The notes beneath the pieces are model-generated. The model saw nothing but the letters and a program-made list of their open reading frames with translations, made no database searches and was not told where the DNA came from. A program made the translations under genes and the position numbers. DNA of 64,000 bases from Clostridioides difficile (GTDB taxonomy: Bacteria > Bacillota > Clostridia > Peptostreptococcales > Peptostreptococcaceae), in NCBI GenBank assembly GCA_012955965.1, contig JABBZI010000012.1, forward strand, positions 1-64,000. The letters run 5' to 3'. Within the stretch, counting starts at the first letter, position 1, and each line of letters starts with the position of its first letter. Of the stretch, positions 27,340 through 35,957 are shown in pieces.

Positions 27340-27720
27340 ATCAATACCCTCCTGTAATTATTAAATTATATGGTGATTTTTCATTTAGAAATAATATGTA
27401 ACATATAAGGCTATGTTTTTTATACAAAATTTTTAAGGTTAAAAATTTAGTTTTGAAATTGTTTTCCCTGTCATATTTTGATATTTAGTTATTTTTTATT
27501 TAATGTAATAATTGCTTTAAAAATTTATCAAAGAAATTGTTATTTTTTAGATAAAATATTATTAAAAATTTATCTAAGTTTGAAATTAGTTAACTAACTT
27601 GCTGATTAATTACAATGATAACATGTGTTTTTGAGTTTAGCAATGAAAACTTTTTTTGAAATGTCAAGCTTTTTCACAAAAAAATATATAAAAAAAACTT
27701 TTATACGCATAGAAAAAATA
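27340..27720. other. Divergent regulatory region between ldhA and hadA
   Basis: No coding sequence can be supported. I saw no convincing sigma-A or sigma-54 promoter for ldhA here. The hadA-proximal part (27721-27845) carries the activator and sigma-54 sites, described separately. Confidence 0.4.
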
Positions 27721-27749
27721 GCAAAATGCAAGGGAGAGTTGCATAATGC
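27721..27749. promoter_or_regulatory. Palindrome, candidate upstream activator site for the had operon
   Basis: GCAAAATGCAA, seven bases, then TTGCATAATGC form an inverted repeat with 9 of 11 arm positions matched (inner 6 bp perfect). It centres about 120 bp upstream of the predicted hadA start, a typical place for a sigma-54 enhancer-binding protein site. Confidence 0.55.
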
Positions 27750-27827
27750 CACGATATGGAAAAAATAATTCAATTGTATATTGTTAAAAAACATTCAAAT
27801 CAAGCGATATTTTGCTTAAATATAAAG

Positions 27828-27845
27828 TTGGCACGATAAATGCTT
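27828..27845 (+). promoter_or_regulatory. Sigma-54 (-24/-12) promoter of the had operon
   Basis: TTGGCACGATAAATGCTT fits the -24/-12 consensus: GG (27830-27831) and GC (27842-27843) are exactly 12 bp apart, with a near-perfect TGGCAC box. Transcription would begin near 27855, about 160 nt before hadA. The adjacent sigma-54 activator gene at 35958 supports it. Confidence 0.88.
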
Positions 27846-28015
27846 AACAATATAGGTGTAAGACAATAAAACAATAAAAAATAATTTTAATAATTTTTAA
27901 GTTATTTTAGATAAGATTAGGAACTTTGACATCAAATAGTTAATATCAAAAAAAGGTATTCCATGAGTGATTTAATCGAAATTTTATAATTGATACTATT
28001 AAGGAGGAAAACGTT

Positions 28016-29215
28016 ATGCTTTTAGAAGGAGTTAAAGTAGTAGAACTTTCAAGTTTCATCGCAGCACCATGTTGTGCAAAAATGTTAGGTGACTGGGGTG
28101 CAGAGGTTATTAAGATTGAGCCTATAGAAGGTGATGGAATAAGAGTTATGGGTGGAACATTTAAATCTCCAGCATCAGATGATGAAAACCCTATGTTTGA
28201 ATTAGAAAATGGAAATAAAAAGGGTGTAAGTATTAATGTAAAATCAAAAGAAGGCGTAGAAATATTACATAAATTATTATCAGAAGCAGACATATTTGTA
28301 ACTAATGTTAGAGTTCAAGCATTAGAAAAAATGGGTATAGCTTATGACCAAATAAAAGATAAATATCCAGGATTAATATTCTCTCAAATATTAGGCTATG
28401 GTGAAAAAGGACCTTTAAAAGATAAACCAGGATTTGACTACACTGCATACTTCGCAAGAGGAGGAGTTAGCCAATCTGTTATGGAAAAAGGAACATCTCC
28501 AGCAAATACAGCAGCAGGATTTGGTGACCACTATGCAGGTCTAGCATTAGCAGCAGGAAGTTTAGCAGCATTACATAAAAAAGGTCAAACTGGTAAAGGT
28601 GAGAGAGTAACAGTAAGTCTTTTCCATACAGCTATATATGGAATGGGAACAATGATAACAACGGCACAATACGGAAATGAAATGCCTTTATCAAGAGAAA
28701 ATCCAAACAGCCCATTAATGACTACATATAAATGTAAAGATGGAAGATGGATTCAATTAGCTTTAATACAATACAACAAGTGGTTAGGCAAATTCTGTAA
28801 GGTTATAAATAGAGAATATATATTAGAAGATGATAGATACAATAACATAGATGCAATGGTTAATCATGTTGAAGGTTTAGTTAAGATAGTTGGAGAAGCT
28901 ATGTTAGAAAAAACACTAGACGAGTGGTCAACTCTATTAGAAGAAGCAGACTTACCATTTGAAAAAATCCAAAGTTGTGAAGACTTATTAGACGACGAAC
29001 AAGCTTGGGCAAATGACTTCTTATTTAAGAAAGAATATGATAGTGGAAATACAGGTGTCTTAGTTAATACTCCAGTTATGTTTAGAAATGAAGGAATTAA
29101 AGATTATACACCAGCACCAAAAGTAGGTCAACATACTGTAGAAGTATTAAAATCTTTAGGCTATGATGAAGAAAAAATAAACAGCTTCAAAGATAGTAAA
29201 GTTGTAAGATACTAA
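28016..29215 (+). CDS. hadA: (R)-2-hydroxyisocaproate CoA-transferase HadA
   Basis: This 399-residue class III CoA-transferase (CaiB/BaiF family) moves CoA from isocaproyl-CoA to (R)-2-hydroxyisocaproate, activating the substrate for dehydration. The N-terminal GVKVVELSSFIAAPCCAKMLGDWGAEVIKIEP is the family hallmark, and the catalytic aspartate is in PGFDYTAYFARGG (about Asp141). The length is typical. An AAGGAGG site precedes ATG. It is the first gene of a seven-gene operon under a sigma-54 promoter. Key residues look intact. Confidence 0.95.
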   Translation: MLLEGVKVVELSSFIAAPCCAKMLGDWGAEVIKIEPIEGDGIRVMGGTFKSPASDDENPMFELENGNKKGVSINVKSKEGVEILHKLLSEADIFVTNVRVQALEKMGIAYDQIKDKYPGLIFSQILGYGEKGPLKDKPGFDYTAYFARGGVSQSVMEKGTSPANTAAGFGDHYAGLALAAGSLAALHKKGQTGKGERVTVSLFHTAIYGMGTMITTAQYGNEMPLSRENPNSPLMTTYKCKDGRWIQLALIQYNKWLGKFCKVINREYILEDDRYNNIDAMVNHVEGLVKIVGEAMLEKTLDEWSTLLEEADLPFEKIQSCEDLLDDEQAWANDFLFKKEYDSGNTGVLVNTPVMFRNEGIKDYTPAPKVGQHTVEVLKSLGYDEEKINSFKDSKVVRY

Positions 29216-29253
29216 TTAGTAATTCTAGATTTAATAAAAGGAGAATGCTAAAG

Positions 29254-30054
29254 ATGTACACAATGGGATTAGATATAGGTTCAACTGCATCAAAGGGAGT
29301 AATTTTAAAAGATGGAGAAGATATTGTAGCTTATGAGACAATATCTTCTGGTACTGGGACTACTGGACCATCAAGAGTTTTAGAAAAATTATATGGCAAG
29401 ACTGGTCTTGCAAGAGAAGATATTGAAAAAGTAGTAGTTACAGGATATGGAAGAATGAATTATTCAGATGCTGATAAGCAAATAAGTGAATTAAGCTGTC
29501 ATGCCAGGGGAGTAAACTTCATAATTCCAGAGACAAGAACTATTATTGACATAGGTGGTCAAGATGCAAAGGTATTAAAGTTAGATAATAATGGAAGACT
29601 ACTAAACTTTCTTATGAATGACAAGTGTGCTGCAGGTACAGGAAGATTTTTAGATGTAATGGCAAAGATAATAGAGGTTGATGTATCTGAACTCGGAAGT
29701 ATATCTATGAATTCTCAAAATGAAGTATCAATAAGCAGTACATGTACAGTATTTGCAGAGTCTGAGGTTATATCACATTTATCTGAAAATGCAAAAATTG
29801 AAGATATAGTGGCAGGTATTCATACTTCAGTAGCAAAGAGAGTTTCTAGCCTAGTAAAAAGAATAGGAGTACAAAGAAATGTAGTTATGGTTGGTGGAGT
29901 TGCTAGAAATAGTGGTATTGTAAGAGCCATGGCAAGAGAAATCAACACAGAAATTATTGTACCTGATATACCTCAATTAACGGGTGCTTTAGGAGCAGCG
30001 TTATACGCTTTTGATGAAGCGAAAACATCACAAAAAGAAGTGAAAAATATATAA
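29254..30054 (+). CDS. hadI: Archerase HadI, activator of 2-hydroxyacyl-CoA dehydratase
   Basis: This ASKHA-fold ATPase of about 266 residues injects one high-energy electron into HadBC, driven by ATP hydrolysis. The ATP-binding parts are GLDIGSTASKGV and DIGGQDAKV. Two cysteines, in DKCAAGTGRFLD and ISSTCTVFAESEVI, bind one [4Fe-4S] cluster between two subunits. ATG 29254 is preferred: AAAGGAG is about 10 nt before it, while the in-frame ATG at 29245 lies 1 nt after that site. It lies between hadA and the dehydratase genes, as in other reductive Stickland operons. The protein must be very oxygen sensitive. Confidence 0.95.
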   Translation: MYTMGLDIGSTASKGVILKDGEDIVAYETISSGTGTTGPSRVLEKLYGKTGLAREDIEKVVVTGYGRMNYSDADKQISELSCHARGVNFIIPETRTIIDIGGQDAKVLKLDNNGRLLNFLMNDKCAAGTGRFLDVMAKIIEVDVSELGSISMNSQNEVSISSTCTVFAESEVISHLSENAKIEDIVAGIHTSVAKRVSSLVKRIGVQRNVVMVGGVARNSGIVRAMAREINTEIIVPDIPQLTGALGAALYAFDEAKTSQKEVKNI

Positions 30055-30068
30055 AAAGAGGGATGAAA

Positions 30069-31295
30069 ATGTCTGAAAAAAAAGAAGCTAGAGTAGTAAT
30101 AAATGATTTATTAGCTGAACAATATGCAAATGCATTTAAGGCTAAAGAAGAAGGAAGACCTGTAGGTTGGTCAACATCAGTATTTCCTCAAGAATTAGCA
30201 GAAGTATTTGACTTAAATGTATTATATCCAGAAAATCAAGCAGCTGGGGTAGCGGCTAAAAAAGGTTCTTTAGAATTATGTGAAATGGCTGAATCTAAAG
30301 GATATTCTATCGACCTATGTGCATATGCAAGAACAAATTTTGGTCTTTTAGAAAATGGTGGCTGTGAAGCTTTAGATATGCCAGCTCCAGATTTCTTACT
30401 TTGCTGTAACAATATATGTAACCAAGTTATAAAATGGTATGAAAATATTTCAAGAGAATTAGATATACCTCTAATAATGATTGATACAACTTTCAATAAT
30501 GAAGATGAAGTTACTCAATCAAGAATTGATTATATTAAAGCTCAATTTGAAGAGGCTATAAAGCAATTAGAAATTATATCAGGAAAGAAATTTGACCCTA
30601 AGAAGTTTGAAGAAGTAATGAAAGTATCAGCTGAGAATGGAAGACTATGGAAATACTCTATGAGTTTACCAGCAGATTCTTCTCCTTCACCAATGAATGG
30701 ATTTGACTTATTTACTTACATGGCTGTAATAGTTTGTGCTAGAGGTAAAAAAGAAACTACAGAGGCATTTAAATTACTTATAGAAGAATTAGAGGACAAC
30801 ATGAAAACTGGTAAATCTTCTTTCAGAGGAGAAGAAAAATACAGAATAATGATGGAAGGTATACCTTGTTGGCCATATATAGGATACAAAATGAAAACAT
30901 TAGCTAAATTTGGAGTTAACATGACAGGTAGTGTTTACCCACATGCTTGGGCATTACAATATGAAGTTAATGATTTAGATGGAATGGCAGTAGCATACAG
31001 TACTATGTTTAACAACGTAAACTTAGACCGTATGACAAAATATAGAGTTGATTCTTTAGTAGAGGGTAAATGTGATGGAGCATTCTATCATATGAACAGA
31101 AGCTGTAAACTTATGAGTTTAATACAATATGAAATGCAAAGAAGAGCAGCTGAAGAAACTGGATTACCATATGCTGGATTTGATGGTGACCAAGCAGACC
31201 CTAGAGCTTTTACTAATGCTCAGTTTGAAACAAGAATTCAAGGTTTAGTTGAAGTAATGGAAGAAAGAAAAAAACTTAATAGAGGTGAGATATAA
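30069..31295 (+). CDS. hadB: 2-hydroxyisocaproyl-CoA dehydratase subunit HadB
   Basis: This dehydratase alpha subunit of about 408 residues, with HadC, removes water from (R)-2-hydroxyisocaproyl-CoA by a ketyl-radical mechanism and gives isocaprenoyl-CoA. Cysteine-rich segments such as [19 protein letters not shown] and the later [13 protein letters not shown] serve as [4Fe-4S] ligands. ATG 30069 fits the GAGGGAT site; the ATG at 30063 is too near it. The stop overlaps the hadC ATG by 1 nt, so translation of the two subunits is coupled. Confidence 0.94.
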   Translation: MSEKKEARVVINDLLAEQYANAFKAKEEGRPVGWSTSVFPQELAEVFDLNVLYPENQAAGVAAKKGSLELCEMAESKGYSIDLCAYARTNFGLLENGGCEALDMPAPDFLLCCNNICNQVIKWYENISRELDIPLIMIDTTFNNEDEVTQSRIDYIKAQFEEAIKQLEIISGKKFDPKKFEEVMKVSAENGRLWKYSMSLPADSSPSPMNGFDLFTYMAVIVCARGKKETTEAFKLLIEELEDNMKTGKSSFRGEEKYRIMMEGIPCWPYIGYKMKTLAKFGVNMTGSVYPHAWALQYEVNDLDGMAVAYSTMFNNVNLDRMTKYRVDSLVEGKCDGAFYHMNRSCKLMSLIQYEMQRRAAEETGLPYAGFDGDQADPRAFTNAQFETRIQGLVEVMEERKKLNRGEI

Positions 31296-32422
31296 TGGAA
31301 GCTATTTTATCTAAAATGAAAGAAGTAGTTGAAAATCCAAATGCGGCTGTAAAAAAATATAAAGATGAAACTGGTAAAAAAGCTATAGGTTGTTTCCCAG
31401 TTTATTGCCCAGAAGAAATTATACATGCAGCTGGAATGCTTCCAGTTGGTATATGGGGAGGACAAACAGAATTAGATTTAGCTAAACAATATTTCCCTGC
31501 ATTTGCATGTTCAATAATGCAATCATGTTTAGAGTATGGATTAAAAGGTGCTTATGATGAATTATCTGGAGTTATTATACCAGGTATGTGTGATACATTA
31601 ATTTGTCTAGGACAAAACTGGAAATCAGCAGTACCTCATATAAAATATATATCATTAGTACATCCACAAAATAGAAAACTTGAAGCTGGTGTAAAATACC
31701 TAATCAGTGAGTACAAAGGTGTAAAAAGAGAGCTTGAAGAAATATGTGGTTATGAAATAGAAGAAGCAAAAATTCATGAAAGTATAGAAGTTTACAATGA
31801 ACATAGAAAAACTATGAGAGACTTTGTTGAAGTAGCTTATAAACATTCTAATACTATAAAACCATCAGTAAGAAGCTTGGTAATCAAAAGTGGATTCTTT
31901 ATGAGAAAAGAAGAGCACACTAAATTAGTAAAAGAATTAATAGCAAAATTAAATGCTATGCCAGAAGAAGTCTGTTCTGGAAAGAAAGTTTTATTAACAG
32001 GTATAGTAGCTGATTCTAAAGATATATTAGATATTTTAGAAGACAACAATATATCAGTTGTAGCAGATGATTTAGCTCAAGAAACAAGACAATTCAGAAC
32101 AGATGTACCAGCAGGTGATGATGCGTTAGAGAGATTAGCAAGACAATGGTCAAACATAGAAGGATGTTCATTAGCTTATGACCCTAAGAAAAAACGTGGG
32201 TCACTTATAGTAGATGAAGTTAAAAAGAAAGATATAGATGGTGTTATCTTCTGTATGATGAAGTTCTGTGACCCAGAAGAATACGATTATCCTTTAGTTA
32301 AAAAAGATATAGAAGATAGTGGAATACCTACTTTATATGTTGAAATTGACCAACAAACTCAGAATAATGAACAAGCCAGAACTCGTATTCAAACTTTTGC
32401 TGAGATGATGAGTTTAGCGTAA
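31295..32422 (+). CDS. hadC: 2-hydroxyisocaproyl-CoA dehydratase subunit HadC
   Basis: This 375-residue beta subunit pairs with HadB; each subunit binds a [4Fe-4S] cluster. Conserved parts are [21 protein letters not shown] near the start, [28 protein letters not shown] and the C-terminal [15 protein letters not shown] with further cysteine ligands. It overlaps hadB by 1 nt (TAATG), a sign of stoichiometric production. The dehydratase requires HadI and a reduced ferredoxin as electron donor. Length and motifs are normal. Confidence 0.94.
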   Translation: MEAILSKMKEVVENPNAAVKKYKDETGKKAIGCFPVYCPEEIIHAAGMLPVGIWGGQTELDLAKQYFPAFACSIMQSCLEYGLKGAYDELSGVIIPGMCDTLICLGQNWKSAVPHIKYISLVHPQNRKLEAGVKYLISEYKGVKRELEEICGYEIEEAKIHESIEVYNEHRKTMRDFVEVAYKHSNTIKPSVRSLVIKSGFFMRKEEHTKLVKELIAKLNAMPEEVCSGKKVLLTGIVADSKDILDILEDNNISVVADDLAQETRQFRTDVPAGDDALERLARQWSNIEGCSLAYDPKKKRGSLIVDEVKKKDIDGVIFCMMKFCDPEEYDYPLVKKDIEDSGIPTLYVEIDQQTQNNEQARTRIQTFAEMMSLA

Positions 32423-32469
32423 GTTCATTAAAATAAATTTACTATAAAATGTGAAAATTGGAGGAAGCT

Positions 32470-33603
32470 ATGTTATATAACAAAGAACAAGAACTTTTAA
32501 GAAAAGCAGTAAGAGATTTTGTTAGTAAAGAATTAGATACTTTACCAGCAGAAATGGATAAAACAGGTGTAATGCCTAAGGAATTAATCAAAAAGTTAGC
32601 TGAAACAAAATTTATAAGCAGTAACATTCCAGAAGAGTATGGTGGTGGGGGAGCAGGATATGTTTCTTATGCTATCATAATGGAAGAAATAGCTAGAAGA
32701 TGTGCATCAACAGCTACTTTTGTTACAGCTGGTTCTTCTCTTGCTACATTACCAATACTTTACAATGGTACTGAAGAGCAAAAACAAAAATACTTAAAAG
32801 GTTTAGCAACAGGTGAATTAATAGGAGCATTTGGTTTAACTGAGCCAGGAGCTGGTTCTGATGCAGGTGGGCAACAAACAACAGCAGAATTAGTTGGAGA
32901 CCACTACATCTTAAATGGTAGAAAAACTTTCATAACTAATGGACCATTCTGCGACATAGCTATAGTAATAGCAGTTACAGATAGAAGTAAAGGTCTTAGA
33001 GGTACATCAGCATTTATAGTAGAAAGTAAATGGGATGGTTTCTCAACAGGAGCTCATGAAGATAAAATGGGTATAAGAGGAACTGAAACTTCTGACTTAA
33101 TATTTGAAAATGTTAAAGTTCCAAAAGAAAACCTTATAGGAAAAGAAGGTAATGGATTTAAAATAGCAATGGGTACTTTAGAAGTAGGTAGAATAGGTGT
33201 TGCTGCCTTAGCTCTAGGAATTGCTCAAGGTGCTTTAGATGAAGCTGTTAAATATACAAAACAAAGAGTTCAATTTGGTAAGCCTATAGCTAAATTCCAA
33301 AATACTCAATTTACTATAGCTGATATGGAAACAAAAGTTTGTGCAGCTAGAGGTTTAGTTTACGATGCAGCACAAAAGAGAGATGCAGGAATGAGAGTTG
33401 CTCAAGAATCTGCAATGGCTAAATACTATGCAGCGGAAGTTGCAAATGAAGTTGCTTACAAAGCATTACAACTTCATGGTGGATATGGATTCATAAAAGA
33501 TTATGAAATCGAAAGAATGTACAGAGACGCTAGAATCGTATCAATATACGAAGGAACATCAGAAGTTCAAAAAATGGTAATTTCATCAAACGTATTAAAA
33601 TAA
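32470..33603 (+). CDS. acdB: Acyl-CoA dehydrogenase AcdB (isocaprenoyl-CoA reduction)
   Basis: This flavoenzyme of about 377 residues belongs to the acyl-CoA dehydrogenase family. It has the FAD/substrate region FGLTEPGAGSDAGGQQT, the later LQLHGGYGFIKDYEIERMYRD segment and the catalytic glutamate in SIYEGTSEVQ. Here the family acts in reverse, reducing 2-isocaprenoyl-CoA to isocaproyl-CoA with electrons from the EtfBA pair next door. ATG 32470 has GGAGGAA about 5 nt upstream; the in-frame TTG 32458 overlaps that site. Whether this complex bifurcates electrons to ferredoxin is known for related Bcd/Etf systems and inferred here. Confidence 0.92.
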   Translation: MLYNKEQELLRKAVRDFVSKELDTLPAEMDKTGVMPKELIKKLAETKFISSNIPEEYGGGGAGYVSYAIIMEEIARRCASTATFVTAGSSLATLPILYNGTEEQKQKYLKGLATGELIGAFGLTEPGAGSDAGGQQTTAELVGDHYILNGRKTFITNGPFCDIAIVIAVTDRSKGLRGTSAFIVESKWDGFSTGAHEDKMGIRGTETSDLIFENVKVPKENLIGKEGNGFKIAMGTLEVGRIGVAALALGIAQGALDEAVKYTKQRVQFGKPIAKFQNTQFTIADMETKVCAARGLVYDAAQKRDAGMRVAQESAMAKYYAAEVANEVAYKALQLHGGYGFIKDYEIERMYRDARIVSIYEGTSEVQKMVISSNVLK

Positions 33604-33635
33604 TAAATAATCTAATGAAATTGGAGGTATAGACT

Positions 33636-34421
33636 TTGAAAATATTAGTTTGCGTAAAACAAGTTCCAGATACTAACGAAGTAAGAATAAATAAAGAAAC
33701 AGGTACTCTTATAAGAGATGGAGTTCCAAGTATATTAAACCCAGATGATGCTAATGCATTAGAGGAAGCTTTAAAAATTAAGGATGAGCATGATGATGTA
33801 ACTATAACAGTTATAACAATGGGACCTCCTCAAGCAGACTTTATGCTAAGAGAGTGTTTAGCTATGGGTGCTGATGATGCAATATTATTAAGTGATAGAG
33901 CATTTGGAGGAGCTGATACTTGGGCTACATCAAATACTATTGCAGCAGGTATAGCTAAAGTAGGAGACTATGACATAATATTTGCAGGAAGACAGGCAAT
34001 AGATGGAGATACTGCACAAGTTGGACCACAAATTGCAGAGAAATTAGACATTCCTCAAGTTACATATGTACAAGACTTTAAAATAGAAGGAAAAGATATA
34101 ATAGTTCAAAGACAATTAGAAGATGGATATGAATTAATAAAAGTAAGTACGCCTGTACTTTTAACAGCAGTAAAAGAGTTAAATGCACCTAGATACATGT
34201 CTGTTGATAAAATAGTAAAAGCATATAAACATGATGTAAAAGTTTGGACAATTGATGATTTAGATGTAAATAAAGAAGAGGTTGGTTTAAAAGCATCACC
34301 AACTAAAGTATTTAGATCATTTACTCCTGATCCAAGAGGAAAAGGAGAAATCTTAGAAGGTAAAGCTGATGAAATAGCTAACAAAATAATAATCGGTCTA
34401 AAACAAAAGCACATTATATAA
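33636..34421 (+). CDS. etfB: Electron transfer flavoprotein beta subunit
   Basis: This 261-residue subunit carries VKQVPDTNEV at the N-terminus and the FAGRQAIDGDTAQVGPQIAE segment, which in this family contacts FAD. The motif is the kind seen in electron-bifurcating Etf proteins. It starts with TTG, 5 nt after a full GGAGGT site, so the rare start is well supported. It lies between acdB and etfA, and together they form the electron-input module of the isocaproyl-CoA branch. Confidence 0.93.
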   Translation: MKILVCVKQVPDTNEVRINKETGTLIRDGVPSILNPDDANALEEALKIKDEHDDVTITVITMGPPQADFMLRECLAMGADDAILLSDRAFGGADTWATSNTIAAGIAKVGDYDIIFAGRQAIDGDTAQVGPQIAEKLDIPQVTYVQDFKIEGKDIIVQRQLEDGYELIKVSTPVLLTAVKELNAPRYMSVDKIVKAYKHDVKVWTIDDLDVNKEEVGLKASPTKVFRSFTPDPRGKGEILEGKADEIANKIIIGLKQKHII

Positions 34422-34439
34422 GTTGGAGGAGTACAAACT

Positions 34440-35477
34440 ATGAATGATATAAAAGATTTAAGTTCTTATAAAAACGTATGGATATTTGCAGAACAAAGAG
34501 AAGGAAAAATAGCTCCAGTAGTTATCGAATTATTAGGAGAAGGAAGAAAATTAGCTACAGAAGTAGATGCTGAGCTTTGTGCAGTATTATTAGGAAAAGA
34601 TGTTGATGGATTAGCTAAAGAGTTAATCACTTTTGGAGCAGATAAAGTTTATGTTGCAGATGATGCTCTTTTAGAAAAATATACAACTGATGCATATACA
34701 AAAGTAATAAAAGATGCAATAGATGAAATAAAACCAGAAATAATGCTTTTTGGAGCAACTCATATAGGTAGAGATTTAGCACCTAGAATAGCTTCAAGAG
34801 TTGGAACTGGATTAACAGCTGACTGTACTAAGTTAGAAATAGACCCAGAAGATAAGAAAATAAAACAAACTCGTCCAGCATTTGGTGGAAACATAATGGC
34901 TACAATTATATGTCCAAACCATAGACCTCAAATGTCTACAGTTAGACCTGGTGTTATGGATAAAGCTGAACAAGACGAAACAAGAACTGGTGAAGTTATA
35001 GCATTAGACTATAAAATAACTCAAGATGATATAAGAACTACTGTTTTAGAAACAGTTAAAACTAAAAAAGATTTAGTATCTCTTACAGATGCAAATGTTA
35101 TAGTATCAGGTGGTTTAGGATTAGGTGGACCAGAAGGATTTGAAATGCTTAAGAAATTAGCTGACAAATTAGGTGGAGTAGTTGGTTCTTCTCGTGCAGC
35201 TGTAGATGCTGGATGGATAGATCATTCTCACCAAGTAGGTCAAACAGGAACTACTGTTAAACCAAACCTATACATAGCTTGTGGTATATCAGGAGCAATA
35301 CAACATTTAGCAGGTATGCAATCATCAGATTTCATAATTGCTATAAACAAAAACCCAGCAGCTCCAATTTTAGAAATCGCTGATTACGGAGTAGTTGGAG
35401 ATTTACATGAAATAGTACCAATGCTTATAGATAAATTAGATAGCGTTGATGATTTATTAGAAGCTATAAAAGCTTAA
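34440..35477 (+). CDS. etfA: Electron transfer flavoprotein alpha subunit
   Basis: This 345-residue subunit carries the C-terminal FAD domain with the strong signature [20 protein letters not shown], followed by [19 protein letters not shown] and [17 protein letters not shown]. The N-terminal domain is the usual alpha/beta fold. Start ATG has TTGGAGGAG. It is the last gene of the had operon (hadA-hadI-hadB-hadC-acdB-etfB-etfA); the predicted terminator is at 35627-35694. With AcdB it carries electrons from NADH, so ferredoxin may be reduced at the same time. Confidence 0.94.
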   Translation: MNDIKDLSSYKNVWIFAEQREGKIAPVVIELLGEGRKLATEVDAELCAVLLGKDVDGLAKELITFGADKVYVADDALLEKYTTDAYTKVIKDAIDEIKPEIMLFGATHIGRDLAPRIASRVGTGLTADCTKLEIDPEDKKIKQTRPAFGGNIMATIICPNHRPQMSTVRPGVMDKAEQDETRTGEVIALDYKITQDDIRTTVLETVKTKKDLVSLTDANVIVSGGLGLGGPEGFEMLKKLADKLGGVVGSSRAAVDAGWIDHSHQVGQTGTTVKPNLYIACGISGAIQHLAGMQSSDFIIAINKNPAAPILEIADYGVVGDLHEIVPMLIDKLDSVDDLLEAIKA

Positions 35478-35626
35478 TAGACACAAATTATATAAATATT
35501 ACTGATTGAATAAGTCTTATTAGTTAGTAACATGATTATTAACCCTTTGATAAGTTGTTGCTAGTGTGTATTTGTCAGTTATTAAAAAGTCTGTTTGAAT
35601 AAAATTTTATAATACAAGATAATTTA

Positions 35627-35694
35627 GATAATCCTTATATATATTGCTTACAAAATGTGAGTTATATTCTATAAGGATTATCTTTATTTTTTTG
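35627..35694 (+). terminator. Terminator of the had operon
   Basis: GATAATCCTTATA (35627-35639) pairs perfectly with TATAAGGATTATC (35670-35682), followed by TTTATTTTTTTG. The loop of 30 nt contains a smaller repeat. Confidence 0.82.
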
Positions 35695-35860
35695 AATAAG
35701 CCTTAAATTTAATTAAATTGTATTAAATAGACAAATAATTACTAAATATGTGATAAAATACAATTAAAAGCAAAATGAAATTTTTAACAAACTATAATCA
35801 TTAAAATTATATATTAATTACATTTTAATGAAGGAAGCTATTTAAAAAGACAAATATTAT

Positions 35861-35910
35861 AAGGAGTTGGTTGTATGTGCTAATGGTATTTATTGTAAGC
35901 AAACAATAAA
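35861..35910 (+). promoter_or_regulatory. Leader with a two-codon mini-ORF and hairpin before the sigma-54 activator
   Basis: AAGGAG (35861-35866) is followed 8 nt later by ATG TGC TAA (Met-Cys-stop, 35875-35883). The TAATG overlap leads to a second mini-ORF (35883 to about 35909, MVFIVSKQ). TTTATTGT/ACAATAAA (35889-35896 with 35903-35910) could form a hairpin over it. The layout recalls leader-peptide control, but nothing proves it. The region 35695-35860 shows no gene. Confidence 0.35.
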
Positions 35911-35957
35911 TTTTGTATGTAGTTCAATAAATTACTCAATGAAAGGTGCGAATATTA

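Noticed and set aside
27728-27760. Possible minus-strand sigma-54 promoter for ldhA (TGGCAT...TGCAA on the complement).
   Set aside because: GG and GC are only 8 bp apart, not 12, so the spacing rules it out.
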